Below, piece by piece: positions 55,282 through 64,000 of a stretch of 64,000 nucleotides of DNA. Source of the stretch: Sphingobacterium composti (GTDB lineage Bacteria; Bacteroidota; Bacteroidia; Sphingobacteriales; Sphingobacteriaceae). The notes beneath the pieces are model-generated. The model was given only the letters and a program-made list of their open reading frames with translations, was not told the DNA's origin and ran no database searches. A program made the translations under genes and the position numbers. The stretch spans positions 30,224 to 94,223 of the forward strand of contig NZ_WUQZ01000015.1 in NCBI RefSeq assembly GCF_009829075.1, written 5' to 3'. Numbering within the stretch: position 1 is the stretch's first letter; every line of letters starts with the position of its first letter.

Positions 55282-56982
55282 ATGTCGATACAATTTGAAA
55301 TGTTAAAGGAGCAATCATCTATAATCAAGGTTATAGGTGTTGGTGGTGGCGGTGGTAATGCTGTCAATCACATGTACAAGCAAGGGATTAGTGGTGTAGA
55401 TTTTATAGTGTGTAATACTGATGCGCAAGCATTGGAATTAAGTCCTATTCCTAACAAAGTACAATTGGGAGTTAGTCTTACGGAAGGTATGGGTGCTGGT
55501 GCCGATCCTGATGTGGGCGAAAACTCTGCTATCGAAAGTATTGATGATATCAAAAGAATGTTGGGTACTAACACCAAAATGCTTTTTATCACGGCTGGTA
55601 TGGGCGGTGGTACAGGTACTGGTGCAAGTCCTGTATTAGCTAAGGCAGCTAAGGAAATGGGTATCTTGACAGTAGCTATCATAACTACGCCTTTTACATT
55701 CGAGGGTAAGAAACGTCGTTCGCAAGCTGAAGAAGGATTGAATGAATTACGTAAATACGTTGATTCATATCTTGTTATCTCAAACGATAGATTGCGTGAG
55801 ATATTCGGTAACTTGACAATGACCGCTGCTTTTGCAAAAGCGGATGATATATTAACTACTGCTGCTAAAGGTATCGCTGAGATTATTACTATTCCTGGTT
55901 ACGTAAACGTCGATTTCAAAGATGTGCGTACAGTAATGAATGATAGTGGTGTTGCGATCATGGGTAACCATATTGCTTCTGGCGAAAACAGAGCGATTGA
56001 GGCTGTCACGGGTGCCTTAGCTTCTCCATTATTGAAAGATAATGAGATTGAAGGAGCGCGTTACATCTTATTGAATATTACTTCTGGTAAAAAAGAAGTA
56101 ACAATGGACGAAGTTGCTATTGTAACTGATTATATCCAAGAGAAAGCAGGATTAACAGCAGACTTAATTTGGGGTAATTGTATCGACGAAAACTTAGAAG
56201 ATGACCTATCGGTAACTATTATTGCAACAGGATTCCAAACTGCTGAAGAGCGTTTGAAAGAGAAAGAGAACGAGAAAATTGCGTTGCCTTTGACTCCGGA
56301 AACTGTGCATTCTTTTATTAAGCCCGTATCACAAAATCAATTTGCTGAAAAGCCATCGGTGTCAACTACATCAGCTTATGTAACGCCTGTAGTAGCACCT
56401 ACTAATGCATCTCAGCCTACTACTCCGCAAGCTGATTTGTTCAATCCGTTGAAATCAAACAATGTATCGAATGTAGCTGTGCAACAAGAGGCAAATGTGG
56501 TGCGTCATACTTTGGATGTACAAGAGGATTTCGCTTCGGAAGAATCAGTAGAAGATAATGGTGGTTTTGAATTAAAAACTTCACCTTCTGTTTTTGAATT
56601 TAAATTGCCTACAGTATTTGATGCTTACGAAGAAAAAGTAAATGAAGAAGTTGAAGAAGAGGTAAATAATATTGTAGAAGCAAATCATGTTTCTAATGTT
56701 TCTCAAACTACTGTTAAAGTTGAAGAAGAAGTTAATTTTGAAGATCAGCTGTTAAAGACGAAAGAACGTATTTTACGTCTTAAAGAATTGAGTATGAAAT
56801 TGAAATCTTCAAACGGTTTGCAAGAATTAGAGAACGAGCCTGCATATAAGAGAAAGCAAAAATCTTTGGACGATGTGCCGCACTCATCGGATTCTCAAGT
56901 TTCGCGTTTTACGTTGTCGTTTGATGATGGGGTGACAGAGATTCGTTCCAACAATTCTTTCTTACATGATAATGTAGATTAA
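55282..56982 (+). CDS. ftsZ: tubulin-like division protein FtsZ
   Basis: The 566-aa GTPase has the tubulin signature GGGTGTGASP, an N-terminal GVGGGGGNAVNHM and the T7-loop region DFKDVRTVMNDSG. After the core (about 1-320) comes a long disordered acidic linker (about 325-520) and a conserved-looking end with EPAYKRKQKSLDD and SRFTLSFDDG. The linker is longer than in many bacteria. It forms the Z-ring; a terminator follows. Confidence 0.97.
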   Translation: MSIQFEMLKEQSSIIKVIGVGGGGGNAVNHMYKQGISGVDFIVCNTDAQALELSPIPNKVQLGVSLTEGMGAGADPDVGENSAIESIDDIKRMLGTNTKMLFITAGMGGGTGTGASPVLAKAAKEMGILTVAIITTPFTFEGKKRRSQAEEGLNELRKYVDSYLVISNDRLREIFGNLTMTAAFAKADDILTTAAKGIAEIITIPGYVNVDFKDVRTVMNDSGVAIMGNHIASGENRAIEAVTGALASPLLKDNEIEGARYILLNITSGKKEVTMDEVAIVTDYIQEKAGLTADLIWGNCIDENLEDDLSVTIIATGFQTAEERLKEKENEKIALPLTPETVHSFIKPVSQNQFAEKPSVSTTSAYVTPVVAPTNASQPTTPQADLFNPLKSNNVSNVAVQQEANVVRHTLDVQEDFASEESVEDNGGFELKTSPSVFEFKLPTVFDAYEEKVNEEVEEEVNNIVEANHVSNVSQTTVKVEEEVNFEDQLLKTKERILRLKELSMKLKSSNGLQELENEPAYKRKQKSLDDVPHSSDSQVSRFTLSFDDGVTEIRSNNSFLHDNVD

Positions 56983-57004
56983 ACGTCTAAAAGGATATAA
57001 AACT

Positions 57005-57030
57005 AAAAGCTCAACGATTGTTGAGCTTTT
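57005..57030 (+). terminator. intrinsic terminator after ftsZ
   Basis: An 11-bp stem (57005-57015 with 57020-57030) with a GATT loop and T-rich tail ends the dcw cluster. It may also serve the convergent response-regulator gene. Confidence 0.88.
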
Positions 57031-57058
57031 CTTATTTTGTGAAATAGATAATTGTTGA

Positions 57059-57703
57059 TTATGTATTTTGAGCGTGTAATTTAAATAATTCGATCAAATC
57101 AGGGATATTTGAAACACCTAATTTCTCGAATATACGGCTCTTGTAAGTACTTACTGTAGATGAGCTTAAATCCAATAAATTAGATACTTCCAAAATTCCG
57201 TGACCTTCGATCAAATGTTTTGCAACATCCATCTCTCTATTCGATAGTTTGTTTAGTGGATTTACTTTATCAATACTAGCTTTTGTGCTAGTAAGTTTTT
57301 GAATGTATAAATCACGAACAGCAGGAGACATATATTTACCACGTTCTTGGATACTTTGAATAGCATTATTCAGCTCTTCCATTGCAGTATTCTTATTCAG
57401 ATAGCCTGCTGCACCAGCTTCAATATAGCGGAGTGCATAGATATTTTCATCATAGGAAGAGAAAACCAAAATTTTCAAATCTGCTTGAAGATCTAATACT
57501 TCTTTTATAACATTAATATTGTTGCCACCAGGCATATTAATGTCTAATAATAGAAGATCAAACTTTTTAAAATTTAGATGCGAATACACTTCCTTTATTG
57601 TAGATGCATGTGTAATTTTTGCGTCTTTGAATGATTCATTTATGGCTACAGCAGTACCAAATCGTACTATACTGTGGTCGTCTGCTATAAGTATATTGTT
57701 CAT
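57059..57703 (-). CDS. NarL/LuxR-type response regulator
   Basis: The 214 residues from ATG 57703 have a receiver (about 2-118; ADDHS, phospho-Asp54 in LLLLDINMPGG) and a LuxR-type helix-turn-helix (about 145-210; LSNREMDVAKHLIEGHGILE). An upstream in-frame ATG (57736) would add 11 polar residues before the receiver and is less likely. No kinase is adjacent, so it is an orphan regulator; targets unknown. Confidence 0.93.
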   Translation of the reverse strand: MNNILIADDHSIVRFGTAVAINESFKDAKITHASTIKEVYSHLNFKKFDLLLLDINMPGGNNINVIKEVLDLQADLKILVFSSYDENIYALRYIEAGAAGYLNKNTAMEELNNAIQSIQERGKYMSPAVRDLYIQKLTSTKASIDKVNPLNKLSNREMDVAKHLIEGHGILEVSNLLDLSSSTVSTYKSRIFEKLGVSNIPDLIELFKLHAQNT

Positions 57704-57855
57704 GGTGGTTGTTGTGTGTTCTTTTTGATTTACCAAATAGTTAAAATAAGAAATATTTATTATTTAAATAATACCTATAATTAGTAAATGTAAACATTTA
57801 TTATTTAATAATATTTACGATTATAATTGTATTATCAAAATTAGGACTTTATCTT

Positions 57856-57863
57856 TATTTTTG
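57856..57863 (+). promoter_or_regulatory. -7 promoter box of mscL
   Basis: TATTTTTG ends 21 nt before the mscL ATG. Confidence 0.52.
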
Positions 57864-57884
57864 TTTCATTAAAATAAAATTAAT

Positions 57885-58304
57885 ATGGGTTTTGTTAAAG
57901 AGTTTAAAGATTTTGCCATGCGTGGCAACGTTATTGATCTTGCAGTCGGTGTTGTTATCGGTGGAGCATTTGGTAAAATAGTTACATCACTGGTAGATGA
58001 CTTGATTATGCCTGTGATTGGAGTAATCACTGGAGGTGTGGATTTCTCTGAAAAAGTAATAACATTAAAGGTTGCAGAGCTGAATGCGGATGGTTCTATT
58101 TTGAATCCTGCGGTAACTTTAAACTATGGAAATTTCATTAATGTAATAATCCAATTCTTGATTATTGCTTTCTGTATTTTTGTGGTAATAAAAGGATTGA
58201 ATTCTTTAAAGAAAAAAGAAGAAGCTCCAGCTGAAGTTCCTGCAGGCCCTTCAAATGAAGAAGTACTGCTTACAGAGATTCGAGATTTGTTAAAAAATAA
58301 ATAG
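57885..58304 (+). CDS. mscL: large-conductance mechanosensitive channel
   Basis: The 139-aa two-helix channel starts with the N-terminal amphipathic helix and pore helix [20 protein letters not shown]. The second helix is at about 80-103 ([17 protein letters not shown]), followed by a cytoplasmic bundle (LLTEIRDLL). It releases solutes on hypo-osmotic shock. Single-gene unit. Confidence 0.96.
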   Translation: MGFVKEFKDFAMRGNVIDLAVGVVIGGAFGKIVTSLVDDLIMPVIGVITGGVDFSEKVITLKVAELNADGSILNPAVTLNYGNFINVIIQFLIIAFCIFVVIKGLNSLKKKEEAPAEVPAGPSNEEVLLTEIRDLLKNK

Positions 58305-58326
58305 AATTTCTATTAGTAGATATTAG

Positions 58327-58357
58327 AAAAGTTCATGATTATATTGTGAACTTTTTT
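58327..58357 (+). terminator. intrinsic terminator after mscL
   Basis: A 9-bp stem (58327-58335 with 58347-58355) with an 11-nt loop running into T6. Confidence 0.82.
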
Positions 58358-58368
58358 CTAGGAGATGC

Positions 58369-58399
58369 TTGTATATATTGAAATTATACAGTACTTTTG
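58369..58399 (+). promoter_or_regulatory. promoter of rpmH-rnpA-yidD-tsaB
   Basis: TTG (58369-58371), exactly 20 nt, then TACTTTTG (58392-58399). The leader to the rpmH ATG is about 55 nt and starts with a short CCTC/GAGG hairpin. Confidence 0.78.
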
Positions 58400-58459
58400 C
58401 ATTCCTCTTAGAGGGTAATATCGATTAATAGAAAAAAATAAATAAAGAAATAGAGCGTC

Positions 58460-58618
58460 ATGAAAAGAACATTTCAGCCTTCGCAAAGAAAAAGAAGAAA
58501 TAAGCACGGTTTTAGAGAGCGTATGAGCACAGCTAATGGTAGAAGAGTATTAGCTTCTCGTAGAGCAAAAGGTAGAAAACGTCTAACAGTTTCTGACGAA
58601 TACCGTCACAAAGGCTAA
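58460..58618 (+). CDS. rpmH: 50S ribosomal protein L34
   Basis: The 52-residue basic protein [18 protein letters not shown]... matches L34 throughout, including [19 protein letters not shown], with a short C-terminal extension (DEYRHKG). It is followed by rnpA, the near-universal order. The 63-bp spacer contains CCTTAG...CTAAGG ends (58626-58665) that could form an RNA processing structure. Confidence 0.97.
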   Translation: MKRTFQPSQRKRRNKHGFRERMSTANGRRVLASRRAKGRKRLTVSDEYRHKG

Positions 58619-58681
58619 TTCTTTTCCTTAGCGCCAGTGGCTTAATATTACGGCTATAACTAAGGCCTAATTAGTCATCTG

Positions 58682-59071
58682 ATGAAAAAAACATTTAAGA
58701 AAGAAGAACGACTGTGTAGTAAGAGAAAAATTGATTCTCTTTTTCATAGAGGTTCTTCTTTTATTGTATATCCTTTTCGTGTGGTGTATTTAATCGCTTC
58801 TGAGTCAGAAGCATTAACTCCAGTAGAGGTTATTCTTTCTGTATCCAAACGTCGATTTAAAAAGGCTCATGATCGTAATCGAATTAAGAGGTTGATTCGA
58901 GAAGTATATCGTGTGCAAAAAAATGAAATTTTATATGAAGAGGTAAATAAGCTCTCTGTACATTTGGATATCGCTATTCAGTATGTTGGAAAAGAAGAGT
59001 TGGATTATGAATTTTTATTTGTGAAAATGAATAAGGCGTTAAAACAGTTAGTTCATGAGATTTCTTCTTAA
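58682..59071 (+). CDS. rnpA: ribonuclease P protein component
   Basis: The 129-aa protein has the basic RNR motif region [19 protein letters not shown], the hallmark of RnpA, with the N-terminal [15 protein letters not shown]. It binds RNase P RNA for tRNA 5' maturation. It overlaps yidD by 17 nt. Confidence 0.96.
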   Translation: MKKTFKKEERLCSKRKIDSLFHRGSSFIVYPFRVVYLIASESEALTPVEVILSVSKRRFKKAHDRNRIKRLIREVYRVQKNEILYEEVNKLSVHLDIAIQYVGKEELDYEFLFVKMNKALKQLVHEISS

Positions 59072-59306
59072 CATATGGAATTTTATATTATGGTGTTTTA
59101 AACACCTCTTTTTGTTGATAATAAAAATTTATCAGCTTTTTATTTCTCCCTTATTGGGAGCTAATTGTCGTTACACACCTACCTGTTCGCAATATGGTAA
59201 GGAGGCTATTATGAAGTATGGTCCTTTCAAAGGAGGATGGTTGACAATCAAGCGTATTGTAAGTTGCAATCCTTGGGGAGGGCATGGACACAATCCAGTT
59301 CCTTAA
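59055..59306 (+). CDS. yidD: membrane protein insertion efficiency factor YidD
   Basis: The 83 residues have an amphipathic N-terminus (about 5-30) and the family core [19 protein letters not shown], then [20 protein letters not shown]. It assists YidC-dependent insertion. yidC is not in the window. Confidence 0.95.
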   Translation: MRFLLNIWNFILWCFKHLFLLIIKIYQLFISPLLGANCRYTPTCSQYGKEAIMKYGPFKGGWLTIKRIVSCNPWGGHGHNPVP

Positions 59307-59318
59307 TTTTTGTTAGAT

Positions 59319-60011
59319 ATGGATATATATATATTGCAAATTGATACAGCAACAGAGGTTTGTTCCTTATCGTTGAGTTTAGATGGACAGGTAGTAGATC
59401 AGATAGATGCAACAGAGCCTAATTTGCATGCGTCCAAATTGACTGTATTTATTGACGAGTTATTACAACGTAATAATACATCCTACAAAGATCTAGCAGC
59501 GATTGCCGTCAGTAAAGGTCCTGGATCTTATACAGGATTGCGGATCGGCGTATCTTCGGCAAAAGGTTTATGTTATGCTTTAGATATACCCTTAATAGCT
59601 GTAAATACATTAGAGAGCATGTTTAGAGGCTATACGAAGCTACCGAAAGGTGTATGTGACTTATATGTTCCTATGTTAGATGCGCGTCGTATGGAAGTCT
59701 ATATGATGATTTTTGACAAACAAGGTCAGGTTTTGGCTACTACTGAAGCAGTTATAATTGATAAGGAAACATTTTATAAATATTCTGAAAAGCAGATTTG
59801 TTTGTTTGGATCGGGTGCAGACAAATTAGCTGATCTTTTGGCTGACAAATCGAATATTAAGATTGATTCAACTTACGTGCATTCATCGGCTCATCTTGCT
59901 ATCTCAGCTTTCGAGAAATTTGAAAATAAAGAATTCGAAGATTTAATTTATTTCGAACCTTACTACTTAAAAGAATTTATAGCTACCACACCAAAAGCTG
60001 TTAAGCTATAG
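59319..60011 (+). CDS. tsaB: tRNA t6A modification protein TsaB
   Basis: The 230-aa protein from ATG 59319 (MDIYILQIDTATE) has the TsaB/YeaZ actin-like fold: SKGPGSYTGLRIGVSSAKGL is the signature. It supports TsaD in making N6-threonylcarbamoyladenosine. A TTG three codons upstream is less likely as start. The end overlaps the convergent corA gene by 6 nt. Confidence 0.94.
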   Translation: MDIYILQIDTATEVCSLSLSLDGQVVDQIDATEPNLHASKLTVFIDELLQRNNTSYKDLAAIAVSKGPGSYTGLRIGVSSAKGLCYALDIPLIAVNTLESMFRGYTKLPKGVCDLYVPMLDARRMEVYMMIFDKQGQVLATTEAVIIDKETFYKYSEKQICLFGSGADKLADLLADKSNIKIDSTYVHSSAHLAISAFEKFENKEFEDLIYFEPYYLKEFIATTPKAVKL

Positions 60012-60911
60012 CCATTTCTTCCTTTTGAACCAAAAATAAATAATTCCACTCAATAGGAGCATAGCACCTAATACAATTGGGTAGCCATATCTCCAATGCA
60101 ACTCAGGCATGATATCGAAATTCATACCGTATACACCTACAATAAATGTCAGTGGCATAAAAAATACCGAAATGATAGTTAAGACGCGCATTATCTCATT
60201 TGTGTGATTGGATTCAATGTTAAAATAGATATTTAATAATTGAGCTGTGTTTTCTGAAGCATTACGATAAAGTGTACTGGTCCTCGAAAACAAATCCCTC
60301 AAATCTTGCGTGTAGATGTTTTTGTATTCTGGCAAGTGAAAGTAGTCTACTATGTCCTTATAGAGTACTAAAATAGATCGTATAACATCAATTTGTCTTT
60401 TGATGTAGTAAAGTTTTTTCAGAAATGGCTTTCTTTTTTGGTGTAAGAAGACGACTTCCTCGTAATCATCCAATTTTGTCGCCATATTGCCCAAGATTAA
60501 AGTTTCGAATGATTTTAAAGCTTCGGAAAGTAAGGTGTTAACTAGTGATTTGCTGGAGGTCAGCACTTTACTTTTAGGATCTAATTTTTTGATGTTTTCC
60601 AAAAAGTTAATATGGCTTCTGTGCGTTGTTATAATAAAATTTTGACCATAAAAAATCGAAACTCTGTCTGTTATCTCTGTTAAGGTGTCAGATTCCTCTT
60701 CTAAAGTTTCGGGTGTAGAGCGAATGATAAGAAAATGATAGTTTTCAAACTCTTCAATTTTTGGGAGATGGCCTACCTCCAAACAATCTCTAATAGATTC
60801 GTCTCGGAGATTATATTTTTCTTTAAGCTCTTTGAAATCCTCAAGCGTAGGATTGGTGATGTCAATCCATTCAAAATTATGTTTATCAGAAGTTAAGATA
60901 TGGACAATCAT
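60006..60911 (-). CDS. corA: CorA-family divalent metal transporter
   Basis: The 301 residues comprise a cytoplasmic alpha/beta domain and long helices, then two C-terminal membrane helices. The GMN selectivity motif is in VGVYGMNFDIMPELH. CorA channels carry Mg2+ (or Co2+/Ni2+). No strong promoter box was found. The short basic C-terminus FKRKKWL is typical. Confidence 0.94.
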   Translation of the reverse strand: MIVHILTSDKHNFEWIDITNPTLEDFKELKEKYNLRDESIRDCLEVGHLPKIEEFENYHFLIIRSTPETLEEESDTLTEITDRVSIFYGQNFIITTHRSHINFLENIKKLDPKSKVLTSSKSLVNTLLSEALKSFETLILGNMATKLDDYEEVVFLHQKRKPFLKKLYYIKRQIDVIRSILVLYKDIVDYFHLPEYKNIYTQDLRDLFSRTSTLYRNASENTAQLLNIYFNIESNHTNEIMRVLTIISVFFMPLTFIVGVYGMNFDIMPELHWRYGYPIVLGAMLLLSGIIYFWFKRKKWL

Positions 60912-60943
60912 AATTTGTTGTTTTATAATCTAAATTTAAAATA

Positions 60944-60977
60944 AAAAGGGATTAAATCCGAAGATTAAATCCCTTTT
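60944..60977 (-). terminator. intrinsic terminator after the OmpH-like gene
   Basis: A 15-bp stem with one A-A mismatch (60944 to 60977) and a CGAA-type loop; T-rich on the minus strand. Confidence 0.78.
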
Positions 60978-60998
60978 CTAATTTTTTAGCTAAAGATC

Positions 60999-61613
60999 TT
61001 ATTTTTTGTTTTTAGCAGTGTATTCTTTATTTAATGCAGCTACAACTTCTTTCGTGATGTCTAACTTTTCATCAGCATAGATTACTGCAGGGTTAGTTTT
61101 AGAATAGGTTAACACGTATTGGTAACCATTTTCTTTTGCGTGTTTAGTCAAATATTCAGTGATAGAATTGTAGACAGCTGTCATTTCTGATTGCTCATCT
61201 TGAGCCAATGATGCTGATGCATTTTGGTTCAATTGTGCTAGCTCTTGTTGTTTACGCGCTAATCTTTCTTCTGTTGCTTGGCGTTCAGACGCACTCATGG
61301 TAGCGGCTTTTTGCTCTGCTTCAGCTAATTCTCTTTGAAATGCTTGACCTTTTGATTGTAAGTTTTCTTGTGCTTTTTTAGCTTTACCTTCTAACTTTGC
61401 TTTTGCATCTTTGAAGTATTCATATTGTGCCGACAAAGTATCTGCATTTACATACACAATTTTATCAGCAACTTTAGTTGTGTTCGTATTTGACGATGTG
61501 CTATCGTTTTTTGTTGGAGTTGTATTTGATGTGTTTTGACCGCAAGAAGCAGTACCAGCTACGATTGCAATCCCCAAAGTAACTTTAGATAAGTTTGATA
61601 AAAATCTATTCAT
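60999..61613 (-). CDS. OmpH/Skp-like lipoprotein
   Basis: The 204-aa lipoprotein (lipobox TASC, Cys24) has a Ser/Thr/Asn linker, then an OmpH/Skp domain (about 50-200) with IVYVNADTLSAQYEYFKDAK. Long Lys/Glu/Gln-rich coiled-coil tentacles (about 70-145) and a C-terminal ITKEVVAALN strand region follow. Skp proteins are periplasmic chaperones for outer-membrane proteins; the lipid anchor is a variation. A TAGGTTTG box (61647-61640) precedes it. Confidence 0.9.
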   Translation of the reverse strand: MNRFLSNLSKVTLGIAIVAGTASCGQNTSNTTPTKNDSTSSNTNTTKVADKIVYVNADTLSAQYEYFKDAKAKLEGKAKKAQENLQSKGQAFQRELAEAEQKAATMSASERQATEERLARKQQELAQLNQNASASLAQDEQSEMTAVYNSITEYLTKHAKENGYQYVLTYSKTNPAVIYADEKLDITKEVVAALNKEYTAKNKK

Positions 61614-61731
61614 TTGTTGTCTATTTTCAGTTTAAAGAACAAACCTACTATAAAAAAATTAAAATTCCATTTTTTGTTATTTTTTTAGATCACAAATCAT
61701 CTTTTTTTACCGTTTTAGCCCCGCCAAACTG

Positions 61732-61762
61732 TTGTTTAAGTCCTTAATTTTTATTAACTTTG
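61732..61762 (+). promoter_or_regulatory. promoter of gyrB
   Basis: TTG (61732-61734), exactly 20 nt, then TAACTTTG (61755-61762). The leader to the ATG at 61794 is about 27 nt. Confidence 0.78.
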
Positions 61763-61790
61763 ATTGTTAATTTAATCTGATTTTTTTTAA

Positions 61791-63752
<1,962 letters not shown>

Positions 63753-63775
63753 TCTTCTTTAAGTAATTATATAAG

Positions 63776-63804
63776 AGACCGCTATTCATAGCGGTCTTTT
63801 TGTT
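63776..63804 (+). terminator. gyrB terminator, also the intron insertion site
   Basis: An 8-bp GC-containing stem (63777-63784 with 63789-63796), extended by an A-T pair, is followed by TTTTTGTT. The group II intron begins directly after it at 63805. Confidence 0.9.
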
Positions 63805-64000
63805 GTGCGCCCGGCATGGGCGATAACTCTAGGGTGCAAGTCCCGAACACGCCATTACAGTTGGAAGTGTTAACCGAAGGCAAGGGTGTCCACCGTGAGG
63901 TGGAATCTGAAGGAAGCCACAGGCAAATTCTCGGTCTGACGGACAGAAACTACATATAAGGCCTACGATGCTGGATGAGGTTGCAACACAAACTAAAGTC
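63805..64000 (+). mobile_element. group IIC intron, 5' part (cut by window end)
   Basis: From GTGCGCCCGG at 63805 the sequence follows domain I of class C group II introns, matching the Oceanobacillus intron from memory. Shared blocks include GGCATGGG, GGGTG..AGTCCCGAAC, GCAAGGGTGTCC, GGAATCTGAAGGAAGC and CGGTCTGA. The segment GGATGAG..TTGCA near 63973 leads to AACA (63985-63988), a possible EBS1 for TGTT just before the intron. The reverse transcriptase gene and domains V-VI would lie beyond the window. Insertion after a terminator hairpin is the class C habit. Confidence 0.93.

Noticed and set aside
34434..61747. A shared 14-mer GTTTAAGTCCTTAA near 34434 and 61734.
   Set aside because: One copy is part of a hairpin, the other overlaps the gyrB promoter; no extended similarity, so no repeat family is supported.

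Overview
The window is AT-rich chromosomal DNA from a member of the Bacteroidota, probably a Sphingobacteriia or Chitinophagia relative; the genus cannot be fixed from sequence alone. The evidence is: Bacteroidota promoter boxes (TAnnTTTG at about -7, several with TTG exactly 20 nt upstream), TonB/SusC-type plug and carboxypeptidase-D-like domains, many short-signal lipoproteins with SC lipoboxes, the flotillin FloA, NlpE and HYC_CC_PP-type proteins, and a division/cell-wall cluster without murF or ddl. Most of the content is core chromosome. The one mobile element seen is the 5' end of a group II intron at the right edge.

Layout. 1-5.8 kb: a LacI-family regulator, two paralogous dihydrolipoamide dehydrogenases flanking a DUF3817 membrane protein and a hotdog thioesterase, and an azurin-like cupredoxin lipoprotein. 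5.9-12.3 kb: a tight four-gene minus-strand signalling operon (GAF hybrid kinase with three receivers, CheR, CheB, second hybrid kinase) with no CheA or chemoreceptor nearby. 12.5-14.9 kb: floA, a candidate minus-strand small RNA, kdsC and maf. 14.9-19.2 kb: a metal-linked group made of a TonB-dependent receptor with an N-terminal HMA domain and His-rich linker, a HYC_CC_PP-type cysteine protein, a 37-residue membrane peptide, and TonB. 19.3-23.0 kb: an ECF sigma factor, a membrane anti-sigma-like protein with a TonB-C-like end, and a VWA protein carrying a truncated plug. 23-41 kb: housekeeping and transport genes (EamA transporter, NlpC/P60, nucleoside MFS, bifunctional nuclease, etfAB, NlpE, cysteine desulfurase, lnt, rsmI, serS, lutB, CPBP protease, aspS). 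41.1-57 kb: the dcw cluster, mraZ-rsmH-ftsL-ftsI-murE-mraY-murD-ftsW-murG-murC-ftsQ-ftsA-ftsZ, preceded by a three-repeat MraZ operator and holding a DnaA-box inverted repeat before ftsZ. 57-64 kb: a NarL-type regulator, mscL, rpmH-rnpA-yidD-tsaB, corA, an OmpH/Skp-like lipoprotein, gyrB, and the group II intron.

How it fits together. The dcw block supplies precursor synthesis (murE, mraY, murD, murG, murC) and the divisome (ftsL, ftsI, ftsW, ftsQ, ftsA, ftsZ). TonB, the HMA receptor and the sigma/anti-sigma/VWA locus look like envelope transport and sensing modules that share TonB-type domains. Regulatory signals are unusually readable. Four promoters share the exact form TTG-N20-TAnnTTTG (gyrB, lutB, rpmH, and the candidate small RNA), and five genes have TAnnTTTG only 4-5 nt before the start codon, predicting leaderless mRNAs.

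The most promising undescribed items are the ~114-nt minus-strand RNA at 13503-13616, whose complement resembles a translation-initiation region and matches the start of the VWA gene over 12 nt, and the sigma/anti-sigma-TonB-C/plug-VWA locus.
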